Part shown: piece by piece, positions 17,589 to 28,267 of the stretch
How positions within the stretch are numbered: position 1 is the first letter of the stretch
How the letters are laid out: each line of letters starts with the position of its first letter
NCBI GenBank assembly: GCA_963790065.1
Contig: CAWBNK010000002.1
Location: 62,001 to 126,000, forward strand
Source of the DNA: Palsa-504 sp963790065
GTDB taxonomy: Bacteria; Actinomycetota; Actinomycetes; Streptosporangiales; Streptosporangiaceae
Direction: 5' to 3'
Length of the DNA stretch: 64,000 nt
Notes under the pieces: model-generated
What the model was told of the DNA's origin: nothing
What the model saw: only the letters and a program-made list of their open reading frames with translations
Databases searched by the model: none
Position numbers and translations under genes: made by a program

Positions 17589-18292
17589 GCGACACCCAGG
17601 TAGGCGCGGATCACCGCGTCGTCGCGCAGCACGTCGGCGGTGGCGCCGGAGGCGATCAGCTTGCCGAAGTCGAGCACGGCGGTGGTCTGGCAGCAGGCCG
17701 AGACCAGGCTCATATCGTGGTCGACCAGGATGGCCAGCGCCCCGGTGTGCTCGGGGATGCGCCGGATGACGTCGCCCAGATGACCGGTCTCCTGGTCGGG
17801 CAGCCCGGCGGCGGGCTCGTCGAGCAGGACCAGCCGGGGCCGGCCGACGACGGCGCGGGCCACCTCGACCAGGCGGCGCTGGCCGGCGCCGAGGGTGCGC
17901 ACCTTGGACTCCGGATCAGCATCCAGGCCGACGAACGAGATCGCGTCGAGCACGTCCTGGCGGCGGGAGGCGCGGCCGAGCCGGGAGTGCTCGTGCACCA
18001 TGGCCACGTTGTCGAACACCGACAGCTCCTCGATGGCCTGTTCGGTCTGGAAGGTACGGCGCACGCCCCACCGGGAGCGGCGGAAATGCGCCATCGACAG
18101 CAGGTCTACCCCGAAAGCGCGGACGGTGCCCGCGGCAGGCCGGACGAAGCCGCTGAGCACGTTGAAGAACGTGGTCTTGCCCGCGCCGTTCGGCCCGATG
18201 AGCCCGCAGGTACCTTCTTGGAACTTGAGGCTCATGTCGTCCAGCGAGGTGACACCGCCATAGCGGACGGTCAGGCCTTCGACTTCGATCAT
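17585..18292 (-). CDS. livG: Branched-chain-type ABC transporter ATP-binding protein (LivG-like)
   Basis: 235 residues from the ATG at 18292 (MIEVEGLTVRYGG), which overlaps the LivM stop. Walker A GPNGAGKTT, Q-loop in RTFQTEQAIEELSV, Walker B LVLLDEPAAGLP and ILVDHDM (H-loop His) are present. The signature reads LGAGQRRLVEVAR rather than LSxGQ, a tolerated change in LivG proteins. It pairs with LivF as the cytoplasmic ATPase dimer of the importer. Confidence 0.9.
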   Translation of the reverse strand: MIEVEGLTVRYGGVTSLDDMSLKFQEGTCGLIGPNGAGKTTFFNVLSGFVRPAAGTVRAFGVDLLSMAHFRRSRWGVRRTFQTEQAIEELSVFDNVAMVHEHSRLGRASRRQDVLDAISFVGLDADPESKVRTLGAGQRRLVEVARAVVGRPRLVLLDEPAAGLPDQETGHLGDVIRRIPEHTGALAILVDHDMSLVSACCQTTAVLDFGKLIASGATADVLRDDAVIRAYLGVA

Positions 18293-19362
18293 GTTGTCTT
18301 CCCTGGCGCGGGGCTGCGGAAGCGCCGGCTTAGCAGGCGGCCCAGCCGGGCCAGGTCCTTGGGCACCTGGTCGGCCAGGCCGGCCGGCGCGGTGGTCAGC
18401 ACCTGGAGCACGCCCAGCCCGAACAAGATGGTGAGCCAGTCGGCCGAGACACCCCAGTTGTTCAGCAGGGCCGGAAGGAACTGGTACAGCAGCGCGGCCA
18501 CCACCGCGCCCCACATGCTGTAGACCCCGCCCATCAGCGTCACGGCCAGCAGGGTAATCGAATCCTGGGTCGGGAAGCCGATCGAGTACAGGTAGTGCAC
18601 CGCGCCGGCCAGCACGCCGCCGGCCACGCCGGTGATGAACGAGGCCAGAGCGAAGGCCCACAGCTTGTACAGCGTGGTGTTGATGCCCGCGGCCAGCGCG
18701 GCCGGCTCGCTCTGCCGGATCGCCGCCCAGGCCCGGCCGGGTTTGGTTTTCGTGTGGGCCAGGACGAGCGCGAACATGAGAATCGCGACGATAACCGCGT
18801 AGCGGAAGTAGGCCGGGTCGCCGGACGCGATGCTGGGCCGGCGGATCGGCGGGATATGGACCAGGCTGCCGTTGTAGCCGGTGAAGCCGTGGCCGCCGTT
18901 CGGGAAGTTCACCGTGGCCAGCACCACGGTGATCGCGCCCGCCAACATCAGCGTGATCAGGGCCAGGTACAGGCCGCGCAGCCGGAGCGCGGGCAGCCCG
19001 ATGAGCACGCCCGCCGCCATCGTGATCAGGCCCGCCTCGAGCAGGACCACCGGATAGGGCTGGGCGGTGGCGAACAGCAGGCGGGCGGCCACCCAGGCGC
19101 CGATCGCGAGCACCGCGACCTGGCCCAGGGAGACCAGGCCGACCCGGCCGACCAGCACGCCGAGCGCGAGCGTGACCATCGAGTACACGGCCACCTGGGT
19201 CATCGTGTCGATGTAGTACAGGCTCAGCAGCTGCGGGAAGCCGAACAGGACGAACAGCAGCAAGGCCGTGATGGTGGCGATCCTGATCAGCTGCGGGCGG
19301 GCCGGGCGCCGGCGGCTGGTCTGGCGGTCGGCCGTGTTGCGGAGGCTGAGGTCGGCTCCCAC
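18289..19362 (-). CDS. livM: Branched-chain-type ABC transporter permease (LivM-like)
   Basis: 357 residues, GTG start overlapping the LivH stop. After a ~25-residue basic cytoplasmic N-terminus come about nine hydrophobic segments, with the typical GLVSLGQVAVLAIGAWVAA and LRLRGLYLALITLMLAGAI motifs of LivM. It forms half of the membrane channel with LivH. The C-terminus ends in a basic region. Substrate could be a branched-chain amino acid, urea, or an aromatic or short amide compound; this family imports many. Confidence 0.9.
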   Translation of the reverse strand: MGADLSLRNTADRQTSRRRPARPQLIRIATITALLLFVLFGFPQLLSLYYIDTMTQVAVYSMVTLALGVLVGRVGLVSLGQVAVLAIGAWVAARLLFATAQPYPVVLLEAGLITMAAGVLIGLPALRLRGLYLALITLMLAGAITVVLATVNFPNGGHGFTGYNGSLVHIPPIRRPSIASGDPAYFRYAVIVAILMFALVLAHTKTKPGRAWAAIRQSEPAALAAGINTTLYKLWAFALASFITGVAGGVLAGAVHYLYSIGFPTQDSITLLAVTLMGGVYSMWGAVVAALLYQFLPALLNNWGVSADWLTILFGLGVLQVLTTAPAGLADQVPKDLARLGRLLSRRFRSPAPGKTT

Positions 19363-20256
19363 TAGGCCTCCTCGCGGGATTGGGCCATAACCTGGCTCCG
19401 CGGCATGACCAGCAGGGCCACGGCGGCGAGCACGAAGGGGGTCATGTCCCGGTAGTTAGTCAGCGACGTGATCGGGGTCAGCAGGTCATGCAGCAGGCCG
19501 ACCACGATCGCGGCCACGAAGGTGACCGTGATCGAGCGCAGCCGGGCGATCAGCACCGCGGCCAGTGACGAGATGACCAGGAACGTGAGCGTGGTGGCGT
19601 CCAGCGCGACCAGGTCGGCGAGCAACAGGCCGGCGATGCCCGCGAGCACCCCGCAGCCGAGCCAGGCCGCCGCTTCGACCCTGCGGACCGGGACGCCGAG
19701 GGTGGCGGTGATCTCGCGGTCGTTGGCCATGGCCCGCATCGCCGTGCCGAGCTTGGTATAGCGCAGGAACAGCCCGGTCCCCACGGTGAGCACCACCCCG
19801 GCGCCCAGCGCGATGACCTGGGTCCAGTTGACCTGGATCTGCCCGATGGAGAAGCCGCCGTTGTCCGAGGGCAGGGTCAGCGAGCGGACCTCGCCGCCGC
19901 TGGTCGTCCACAGCAGGTCCATCAGGCCGTACAGGACCAGGGTCAGCCCGATGGTAGCCACCGCCTTGACCAGCGGGTCTCGTTTGGCCAGCGCCGGACC
20001 GAAACAGGACTCCGTAGGCCAGGGTGATGGCGGCGGCGACGGCGATACAGACGAGCCAGGTGAGCCAGCCGGGCGCCCCGGCCTGGCCCAGGGACCACGC
20101 GGTCAGCGCGCCCATCGCGCCGACCGCGCCGAAGGCCAGGTACAGCACGCCGGTGGCCCGGTACAGCACCACCAGCCCGACCCCGGACAGGGCGTACACC
20201 CCGCCCAGGGCCAGGCCGCTGACGATGAACGGCTCGAAGTCAGACCAAGGTGGCAT
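19362..20256 (-). pseudogene. livH: LivH-like ABC permease interrupted by a +1 frameshift
   Basis: The first 86 codons (MPPWSDFEPFIVSGLALGGVYALSG) and the remainder (PALAKRDPLVKAVATIGLTL onward) lie in different frames. Deleting the extra base at 19998 restores a 297-residue LivH with the expected membrane segments and the VKAVATIGLTLVLYGL and GTAMRAMANDREITATLG permease motifs. All other importer subunits are intact, so a true loss would inactivate the transporter; a sequence error seems at least as likely. Seven bp separate it from the binding-protein stop. Confidence 0.8.
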
Positions 20257-20263
20257 TGATCTT

Positions 20264-21625
20264 CTAGGTGGTCGGCGCGGCTGCCGCGGTGCCGGCCACG
20301 CTGCGGTACTGCGCGATCTGCGGGTCGACCGCGGAGATCTGTGTGCAGCCCTGGGCGGTGACCATCTTCCCGTTGTCCGGCGTGACGGTGGTGTCGTCGT
20401 TGTTCGGGATGTGCAGGGGGTAGCTGCCGTAGGTCCACAGCTGGCACAGCATGCCGGTGTTGAAGTTGGTGACCCCCTTGAACGCGGCGTTGACGCTGGC
20501 CACCGTGTACGCGCCGGTGATCGACTCCAGCGCGTGGACCGCGATCTCGGCCTCGGTGAAGCCCATCTGGCTGAAGCTGCCGATGCCGCCGGAGACCGCC
20601 GAGCCGTACTGCTTGAGGATCGCCTTGTACAGGTTCATCGTCGTCGTGTTCGTGTCGTCGGGCGGGATCAACTCCGCGTTGACGAACAGCTTGTTGTTCC
20701 ACTTGGGTCCCAGCGACTGAGCCAGGAAGTCAGTGTTGCACGGCGTCGAGCAGCCCCACAGCTTGACATGGTCCTCCAGGCCGAGCTTCTGCGCCGCCTG
20801 CAAGATGACCAGCGCGTCGGGCGGGGTGAAGTTGAGCACCACGGCGCCGTTCGGGCCGGCGTCGTCGACTTCCTTGATCGCGACGGAGTCGGCGTCGGAG
20901 ATCGGCACGTTCTCGGTGAGCTGGACGATCGGCACGTTCGCGGCCTTGGCCAGCGCCGAGGGACCGGCGGCGATGTAACCGGTGCCGGGCACGTTCGACT
21001 GGTCGAAGACGATCTTGTTGACGTGCTGGGCCAGCGCGTACTGCACCGCGCCGTCGGAGCTGTACCGCGGCCCCATGTTGACCGCGGCGCTGTTCGGCGT
21101 CGAGTAGCACTCGGGCGCGATCCCGGAGTCGATGATGTAGTAACCGAGCTTCTGCCAGTAGCTGCTGTCCACCGAGCATTCGATGATGGAGGTGTTGCCG
21201 ATGATGCCGACCACGTGATCGGTGTCCACCAGCTGCTTGGCGTCGGCCGCGATCTGGGCCGGGTTGGTCTGCTCGGTCTCGATGTAGAGCTTGACCGGGT
21301 GGCCGTTGATGCCGCCGTTGGCGTTCACGCAGGCGAAGTACGCGTTGGCCATGTTCGGGATGTCGGTGAACGAGGTCCCCGGCTGGTTGGTGGCGATGGC
21401 GCCCAGCGCGATCGGCGTCCCGGTGGCGGCCACGCCGGGCTTGGTGCCGCACTGCGACGTGCTGACCGCTGACGTGCTCGCCGAGCTGGACGCGGTGGCC
21501 GTGGCGGCGGGCGTGGAGGAGCTCGAGCTGCTGTTGCTCGCGCTGCTGCTGCAGCCGGCCGCGGCCAGGGCGAGGGCCGCGGCGAGCAGGACCGTTCTTC
21601 GCGCCGTCAGCATGTGTCCGGTCAT
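20264..21625 (-). CDS. ABC transporter substrate-binding lipoprotein (LivK-like, periplasmic-binding type 1)
   Basis: 453 residues; ATG preceded by GGGGAAAGAG. Lipobox LAAAGC (Cys25) after a basic, hydrophobic leader, then a Ser/Thr/Ala-rich spacer (about residues 26-60). The body shows type-1 periplasmic-binding motifs (IALGAIATNQPG, ANAYFACVNANGGINGHPVKL, VVGIIGNTSI) and several Cys residues. It captures the solute for the LivHMGF channel. The alcohol dehydrogenase gene upstream in the same direction suggests the imported compound may be an alcohol-derived or amide/keto substrate, but this is inference. Confidence 0.88.
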   Translation of the reverse strand: MTGHMLTARRTVLLAAALALAAAGCSSSASNSSSSSSTPAATATASSSASTSAVSTSQCGTKPGVAATGTPIALGAIATNQPGTSFTDIPNMANAYFACVNANGGINGHPVKLYIETEQTNPAQIAADAKQLVDTDHVVGIIGNTSIIECSVDSSYWQKLGYYIIDSGIAPECYSTPNSAAVNMGPRYSSDGAVQYALAQHVNKIVFDQSNVPGTGYIAAGPSALAKAANVPIVQLTENVPISDADSVAIKEVDDAGPNGAVVLNFTPPDALVILQAAQKLGLEDHVKLWGCSTPCNTDFLAQSLGPKWNNKLFVNAELIPPDDTNTTTMNLYKAILKQYGSAVSGGIGSFSQMGFTEAEIAVHALESITGAYTVASVNAAFKGVTNFNTGMLCQLWTYGSYPLHIPNNDDTTVTPDNGKMVTAQGCTQISAVDPQIAQYRSVAGTAAAAPTT

Positions 21626-21651
21626 CTCTTTCCCCTTTGGCTTTTAATTCT

Positions 21652-22683
21652 CTAGGGCACGGTCACCAGGATCTTTATGGCGTCCGGCGGCCGACGCATC
21701 GCGAATTCGAATGCTTCCGCCGTACGGGTCAGCGGGAAATGGTGTGAGAAAAGCGCGGCTAGCGAGGCGCGGTGGGCCGAAACCAGGTTTATCGCGTGCC
21801 GGAAATCCGTTCTGGTGGCGCAACTGGAGCCAATGACGTCAATTTCCTTCTCCGGGAAGACGCCGGGCCGGATCACGGCGGAGCCTGACGACATGCCGAC
21901 CACCACGACCCGGCCGGCCGAGGCCGCCATGGCCATGGCGGCCGGCAGCACGCCGGGTTCGCCGCTGGTCTCGATGATCAGGGGCGGTCCTTCCCCCTTG
22001 GTCCAGTCCCCGGCCTCGCGGAGCAGGTCGGCGGGCGGGGCCCAGGCGGTGCGTTCGGCGCCGAGCCGCTTGGCCAGGTCACGGCGGCCTTCGATCGGGT
22101 CGATGACCAGGACCCGGGCGCTGGACTGCACGACGGCGAGCATCGTGGCCAGGCCGATCGGGCCCGCGCCGAACACGACCACCTGCTCGCCGGGCCGCAG
22201 CCGGCCCCGGGTCAGGGCGTGTACGGCGACCGAGGCGGGCTCGACGAAGGCCGTGCCGTCGGCGTCCAGGTCGCCGGTGGCGAAGACACACGTGGCGGGG
22301 ACCTCGAGCCGTTCGGCCAGGCCGCCGTCGAGGTGCACGCCGACCAGCCGGAACCGGGTGCACGCGTTGGGGCGGCCGGCCTGGCAGGGATAGCAGGTGC
22401 CGCAGGGCAGCAGCGGGAAGATCGCCACCCGGTCGCCCGGGTCCAGGCTGGTGGCGTCATTGGGGTCGTCGATGACGGCAGAAACCTCGTGGCCCTGGAT
22501 CCGCGGATAGAAGTCGCGGGCGCCGGAAAGCGCGCCCACGTCCCCGGAAAACAGGTGGAAGTCCGAGCCGCAGATGCCAACCGCTTCCGGCCGCACGATG
22601 ACGTTTCCGGTCCGGGGCCGTCCCGGATCGGAAACGTCCTCGATCACCATCTCACCGGGCGATCTGGTCACGGCGGCCAGCAC
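21652..22683 (-). CDS. Zinc-dependent medium-chain alcohol dehydrogenase
   Basis: 343 residues, GTG start after GAGAGGGG. Catalytic zinc motifs GICGSDFHL and QGHEVS, a structural-zinc Cys cluster (PCGTCYPCQAGRPNAC) and the Rossmann motif VVFGAGPIGLAT. It resembles threonine or sorbitol dehydrogenase-type MDRs. It probably oxidises a secondary alcohol or polyol. It heads the minus-strand cluster with the ABC importer, 26 bp before the binding-protein gene, so co-transcription is likely. Confidence 0.87.
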   Translation of the reverse strand: MLAAVTRSPGEMVIEDVSDPGRPRTGNVIVRPEAVGICGSDFHLFSGDVGALSGARDFYPRIQGHEVSAVIDDPNDATSLDPGDRVAIFPLLPCGTCYPCQAGRPNACTRFRLVGVHLDGGLAERLEVPATCVFATGDLDADGTAFVEPASVAVHALTRGRLRPGEQVVVFGAGPIGLATMLAVVQSSARVLVIDPIEGRRDLAKRLGAERTAWAPPADLLREAGDWTKGEGPPLIIETSGEPGVLPAAMAMAASAGRVVVVGMSSGSAVIRPGVFPEKEIDVIGSSCATRTDFRHAINLVSAHRASLAALFSHHFPLTRTAEAFEFAMRRPPDAIKILVTVP

Positions 22684-22839
22684 GGGCGGCCCCTCTCATT
22701 CGGCAGCCGTCAAGAACGGGCGTCCCTAGCTGGCCGACCGGAGATCCTGGCTAAATAATTCGCGCTTAGCCGGACATTTCCATGAAAGGCGGGGCGGAAC
22801 AATGACGCGGTCCCCAAATAAGCCCGGCTGGTTCCTGAG

Positions 22840-22858
22840 CCGGACCACAAGGGTCCGG
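22840..22858 (-). terminator. Hairpin downstream of metK
   Basis: CCGGACC (22840-22846), 5-nt loop, GGTCCGG (22852-22858): a perfect 7-bp stem located 20 bp past the metK stop on the minus strand. The rest of the 195-bp gap contains an AT-rich stretch (about 22750-22770) likely to hold the promoter of the alcohol dehydrogenase gene. Confidence 0.5.
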
Positions 22859-22878
22859 TATTGGCCGGCGCGGCTGCC

Positions 22879-24077
<1,199 letters not shown>

Positions 24078-24081
<4 letters not shown>

Positions 24082-25091
24082 GCGGTGTCACCTCCGGTGA
24101 GTTCGGTCCTGACCATGGCGGCCCCGGCCACCATGGCGCGCAGCTTGGCCCGGGCCACCTCCGGGGCCAGGTGCCGCAGGCCGCAGTCGGGGTTGATCAT
24201 CAGGCGGTCAGCGGGCACGTACTCCAGCGCCCGGCGGATCCGGTCCGCGACCACCTCGGGCGTCTCGACCTCGGCCGTCTTGACGTCGATGACGCCGAAG
24301 CCCAGCCAGCGGTCCCATTCGCGCAGCAGGCGCAGGTCTTCCAGGCCCTTGCGGGCGAACTCCAGGACGAGCTGGTCGACCCGGGCGGCCTGCACGGCCG
24401 GGAACAGGAAGTCGTAGTGCCCCTCCCAGGACGGGCGGGCGTAGCGGTTGCCGTAGCAGACGTGCAGCGCCCAGGTGGCGGCCACGCCGTCGGTGACCGT
24501 GTTGACCGCCTCGACGGCCAGCTCGGCGTGCTCCGGGTAGCCGGCCAGGAACGGCTCGTCGATCTGCAGGAAGCCGGCGCCGGCCTCGGCCAGCTCGCGG
24601 GCCTCGGCGTTGAGCCGGCGGGCCAGCGCGCGGACCAGGTCGCCGGGCTTATCGTAGGCGCCGTCGCGGATCCGGCGGGACAGCGAGAACGGCCCGGTGA
24701 AGGAGAACTTGACCGGGAGCTTGGTGAGCTGGCGGGTGAACCGGAAGTCGGCGGCCAGCTCCAGGCCGGGGTGGGTCCCGTCGGGCAGCGGGCGGGTGAC
24801 TTCGGCGTCGTAGTAGTCGAAGTAGTCGGTCTTGCCCCGCTGCGGGATATGCACGCCGGGCAGCCGGGCCAGGAAGTAGTCGACGTCGTTGTCCCGGCGC
24901 AGCTCGCCGTCGGAGACGATGTCGAGGCCGGCCAGCTCCTGGTCCTTGACCGCGGCCTTGATGGCCACCTCGTGGATCTCGGCCAGGTGCTGGGCGCTGA
25001 TCCGGCGCTGGTAGAACTCGGTCTTCAGCCGCTCCAGCCATTCCGGCACCGAGTACGAGCCCACGACCGTGGTCGGCAGCAGGGTAGGCAC
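24078..25091 (-). CDS. MetE C-terminal-type methyltransferase (cobalamin-independent methionine synthase core)
   Basis: 337 residues from the GTG at 25091 (VPTLLPTTVVGSYSVPEWL), 5 bp after the preceding stop. Only the C-terminal catalytic half of MetE is present, as in archaeal-type MetE. Zinc ligands are visible: HVCYGN (His and Cys), LVLEFA (Glu) and NPDCGL (Cys). It should transfer a methyl or alkyl group to a thiol. It lacks the N-terminal domain that binds triglutamyl-methylfolate, so the methyl donor may be a protein or another compound. Operon position between a methyltransferase and metK supports homocysteine methylation; a coenzyme M-type thiol is an alternative. Confidence 0.8.
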
Positions 25092-25096
25092 GGGGC

Positions 25097-26536
25097 TCAG
25101 TCCCGGGCCTGGGCGATGAGCGTGGTGATGTTCGAGCCGGGCCGCTGCCGGAACGGGGCGAACTGGACGCCGAACCCGCGCCGGCTCGCGACCAGCTGCA
25201 GCAGCGGGCCGTTGACCCAGTTCACCACCGACCCGTCGTACTTGCCTGGGCCGTAGAACCCGGTGCGGTACTGCGGCCGGGCGGTCAGGAACAGGTCGTG
25301 GCACTGCAGCCGGCCGTACGGGTGCAGCAGCGGTAGCGTGCCGGTGAAGCTGGCCAGCGCGCCGTTGCTGACGTGCATCCGGACGTCGCCTTCGGCCTCG
25401 ATCAGCGGCCGCAGGATCTCCCCGGTCAGGTCCGCGGTGAGCTGGTAGCGGTCCAGGCCCTCCAGCGGCACGTACCGTTCCCGCAGCCGCAGGGCGTCCC
25501 ACACCGCCCGCCAGAAGCCGACCGCCTGGCTGGGATCGGGGAACTGGCCGGGCGCGGACTCACTCAGCAGTTCCGGGCCGATCCGCAGCAGCCGGTCGAT
25601 GAGCGGGGGCAGCCCGTCTCGGCTGGTGCCGAACCGGCCGGCGATCAGGCCGGCGTCGTCGTCGGACAGGAAGGCCTGGGTCTGCACCTGGTAGGTGCGC
25701 CCGTGGAGGCAGGCCAGCTCGTCGGTGGGCAGGTTGTCGTAAACGTTGGAGATGTAGGCCAGGAACGCCTTGCCGGCCAGGAAGCCGAGCGTGATCGACG
25801 GCCGGGTGGCCTCCAGGACCAGCGCGCTGACCCGGTCGCCGTGGTGAGCCACGGCCGTTCGGGCCCGTTCCAGCACGTGCGGGGAGTAGTCGCCCATCAG
25901 GTAGCGCAGGCGCCGGTAGTAGTCGCGGCCGTGCCTGCGGTCCAGCTGGACGAACTCGTCCAGCCAGGTGCGGGCCTGGTTGCCGTTGCCGACACCGAGT
26001 TCCAGGATGTACAGCTCGTCGGGCAGCGCGCGGCGCGCGGCCAGGTCGTCCCACAGCCGGAACAGCTCCAGGATGAGCTCCCGGGCCGCCTCGGTGTTGC
26101 GCGCGTCGCTCTCGCCGCCGGGCAGCGACTGCTCGTACTCCCGGCCGGTGGCCCGCTCCCAGTCCGACAGGGCCTGCCAGTACAGCGCGTTGAACCGCCA
26201 GATGCAGCTGTCCCGGCCCGGCACCCAGGGCTCCAGGGCCAGGCCGGGCGGGCCGGCCAGCGCGCTCTTGACGTCGGCGGCCAGGCCTTCAGGGGAAATG
26301 TCGCCGCAGCGGCGCAGGTCGACGGCGATCTCCACGTCTTCGCCGTCCGGGCCGGCGATGGACCGGGCCACGACCGGCTCGCGGAAGTTGCCGCGGTACT
26401 GGATCCAGTCGCAGACCACCCGCAGCCGGGCCAGGTCGGCGGGCGAGGCGCAGACCGCCTCGATGATCGGGCCGAGCGCCGACCGGGCCGCCGCGGACTC
26501 CCGCAGCTTCTTGACCGGCCGCAGGTCAACGTCCAC
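25097..26536 (-). CDS. Putative class I SAM-dependent methyltransferase of unknown substrate
   Basis: 479 residues, GTG start inside the end of metF (11-bp overlap). A Rossmann methyltransferase motif I, ILELGVGNGNQA (about residues 177-188), is followed by a plausible motif II (YLMGDYSPHVLE) and AYISNVYDNLPTDEL. The layout recalls the MidA/DUF185 group, but the ~170-residue N-terminal region is not one I recognise. It is translationally coupled with metF and sits upstream of MetE-like and metK genes, so it may consume SAM in this operon or handle a methylated intermediate. Confidence 0.6.
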   Translation of the reverse strand: MDVDLRPVKKLRESAAARSALGPIIEAVCASPADLARLRVVCDWIQYRGNFREPVVARSIAGPDGEDVEIAVDLRRCGDISPEGLAADVKSALAGPPGLALEPWVPGRDSCIWRFNALYWQALSDWERATGREYEQSLPGGESDARNTEAARELILELFRLWDDLAARRALPDELYILELGVGNGNQARTWLDEFVQLDRRHGRDYYRRLRYLMGDYSPHVLERARTAVAHHGDRVSALVLEATRPSITLGFLAGKAFLAYISNVYDNLPTDELACLHGRTYQVQTQAFLSDDDAGLIAGRFGTSRDGLPPLIDRLLRIGPELLSESAPGQFPDPSQAVGFWRAVWDALRLRERYVPLEGLDRYQLTADLTGEILRPLIEAEGDVRMHVSNGALASFTGTLPLLHPYGRLQCHDLFLTARPQYRTGFYGPGKYDGSVVNWVNGPLLQLVASRRGFGVQFAPFRQRPGSNITTLIAQARD

Positions 26537-27446
26537 CGGAGCCCCTGGCTGCGGTCAGGCCGGCCTGGTCCAGGATGGCCGGGACGGCCTGCTCGTTCCC
26601 GGCCACCAGCAGGTGCACCCCGGCCACGCCCGGGATAGCGGCCAGCTGCTTGACGGTCTCGGCCGCGAGCGTGACGCCCTCGGCGGCGGTCCGGTCGGGC
26701 GGGACGCCGGTCAGCCTGCGGTAGACGTCGTCCGGTACGTACACGCCGGGAACCTGGTCGCGCATGAAGTCCAGGGCCCGCCGCGACCTGACCGCGCCGA
26801 CGCCGGGCAGGATGGCGCACCGCCCGGGCAGGCCCAGGTCGCGGACCTGTCCCATCCACCGGGCGAAGGCCGGGACGTCGAACACGAACTGGGTCTGCAC
26901 GAACTGGGCGCCGGCCGCGACCTTCTTGCCCAGCCGGTCGGCCCGGAAGGCGGCCGGCGGGGCGAACGGGTTCTCCACCGCGCCCAGGAAGCACTCCGGC
27001 GCCGGGTCGAGCCGGCGCCCGGACAGCAGTAGGTGCTGGTCGCGCATGGTCCGCAGGGTCCACAGCAGCTGGATGCTGTCCAGGTCGAACACCGGCTTGG
27101 CCCCCGGGTGGTCGCCGAACTTCGGGTGATCGCCGGTCATGACCAGCACGTTGCGGATGCCGAGGGCGCAGGCGCCGAGCAGGTCGGACTGCAGCGCGAT
27201 GCGGTTGCGGTCCCGGCAGGTCATCTGCATGACCGGCTCGAGCCCGGCGTCGATGACGGCCAGGCTGCCGGCCCAGCTGGCCAGCCGCACGTGCGAGCCC
27301 TGGTTGTCGGTCACGTTGACCGCGTCCACCCAGTCCTTGAGCAGCGCGGCCGTGGCCGTGATCTGCTGCGTGCCGGCCCCGCGGGGCGGGCTGATCTCGG
27401 CGGTCACCGCGAAGCCGCCCGCAGCCAGGCGCTCGCGCAGGCTCAT
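26526..27446 (-). CDS. metF: Methylenetetrahydrofolate reductase
   Basis: 306 residues from the ATG at 27446 (MSLRERLAAGGFAVTAEISPP). It shows the MTHFR TIM-barrel pattern: AEISPPRG at strand 1, VNVTDNQGS, VLVMTGDHP and AQFVQTQFVFD. It interconverts methylene- and methyl-tetrahydrofolate on FAD. The start overlaps the stop of the upstream MetV-like gene (ATGA); together they resemble the MetV-MetF pair known from acetogens, where MetV links the flavoprotein to another electron carrier. Confidence 0.9.
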   Translation of the reverse strand: MSLRERLAAGGFAVTAEISPPRGAGTQQITATAALLKDWVDAVNVTDNQGSHVRLASWAGSLAVIDAGLEPVMQMTCRDRNRIALQSDLLGACALGIRNVLVMTGDHPKFGDHPGAKPVFDLDSIQLLWTLRTMRDQHLLLSGRRLDPAPECFLGAVENPFAPPAAFRADRLGKKVAAGAQFVQTQFVFDVPAFARWMGQVRDLGLPGRCAILPGVGAVRSRRALDFMRDQVPGVYVPDDVYRRLTGVPPDRTAAEGVTLAAETVKQLAAIPGVAGVHLLVAGNEQAVPAILDQAGLTAARGSGGR

Positions 27447-27961
27447 GGGCCTGCTCCGGGGCCTGCTCCGGCGTCGCCGGTCCACAGCTGCTCGTCGCGG
27501 CCCTGCCAGTAGTTCAGCCACGAGCTGGCGCCCCAGCGCCGGCTATCGGCCGGGCGGTGCAGCAGGCGCAGGTCAGCGGTGCGGCCCGCGCTGGCGGCGC
27601 GCTCGTAGGCGTCGACCCAGACGCAGCGCCGGTCCGGGTACACCTCGCAGGAGCCGTCCGCGCCCACTCCCCCGCACGGGCCGTTCCGCAGTTCCTTGGG
27701 GCAGCCCATCGGGCACACGTACCCGGTGACGGGCAGCGCGCACTGGCCGCACATCCGGCAGCCGAACAAGGCCTGCTTGGTCACCCGCTCCGCTCGGGTG
27801 AACGCCGTGCGGGCCCGGCTGGAGGCTTCGATGCGCGCCGCCAGCCAGCGGTAGCCGGGGTTGGGTCTCAGCGCCCGCTGCAGCCGGTAGGCCACCCGGG
27901 CACCCAGCCGCGGCGGCACGGGCACGGGCTCGCGGACGGACTCGGGCGGCCTGGCGGTCAA
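27443..27961 (-). CDS. metV: MetV-like zinc-binding MTHFR C-terminal-domain protein
   Basis: Up to 172 residues. A Cys-rich MTHFR_C block is evident: CRMCGQCALPVTGYVCPMGC, KELRNGPCGG, then CEV and RRCVW. In acetogens MetV is the small partner of MetF. The annotated frame opens with TTG at 27961; no clear ribosome site supports it, and GTG codons near 27925 are alternatives, so the start is uncertain. It is the first gene of the metV-metF-methyltransferase-MetE-metK operon. Confidence 0.8.
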   Translation of the reverse strand: MTARPPESVREPVPVPPRLGARVAYRLQRALRPNPGYRWLAARIEASSRARTAFTRAERVTKQALFGCRMCGQCALPVTGYVCPMGCPKELRNGPCGGVGADGSCEVYPDRRCVWVDAYERAASAGRTADLRLLHRPADSRRWGASSWLNYWQGRDEQLWTGDAGAGPGAGP

Positions 27962-28267
27962 CGGATCAGCCGGCCGGACTGAATTGAAACCGCCGCCGCG
28001 TCATTTTGTGATTGCTGGTAATTGACTCGGGCGACACAAAAGAATAGCGACGGGTTTTCCTGGACGAGACCGGATCCCATGCTCTCTATCCTGGGCGTCT
28101 GCGCCCTCCGGAAGCAACGATTACCGCCACAAGCTTGCCGCCCGGTCCGTTGTGCACGACGACAGCGATGCGGGCTTAATAGCCGTGCGGCACAAATTCA
28201 GCGAACGCCGATTTGTGGGCTCGCACAGCTATCCGCGGGCCTGCCAGGAAGCGCGAGAGCCGAGCGG
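27962..28267 (-). other. Non-coding gap upstream of the metV operon
   Basis: About 300 bp, clearly less GC-rich than the genes. It lies upstream of metV and downstream of the second MetE-like gene, both on the minus strand. A short hairpin GGGCG-TCTG-CGCCC (28093-28106) could end the upstream transcript. TATTCT- and TTGTGT-like hexamers exist on the minus strand, but I cannot fix a promoter. I looked for SAM and cobalamin riboswitch cores and saw none. Confidence 0.4.

Noticed and set aside
27962..28267. SAM or cobalamin riboswitch upstream of the metV operon
   Set aside because: The expected conserved cores and pairing were not found by eye; a covariance-model scan (Rfam SAM and cobalamin families) would settle it.
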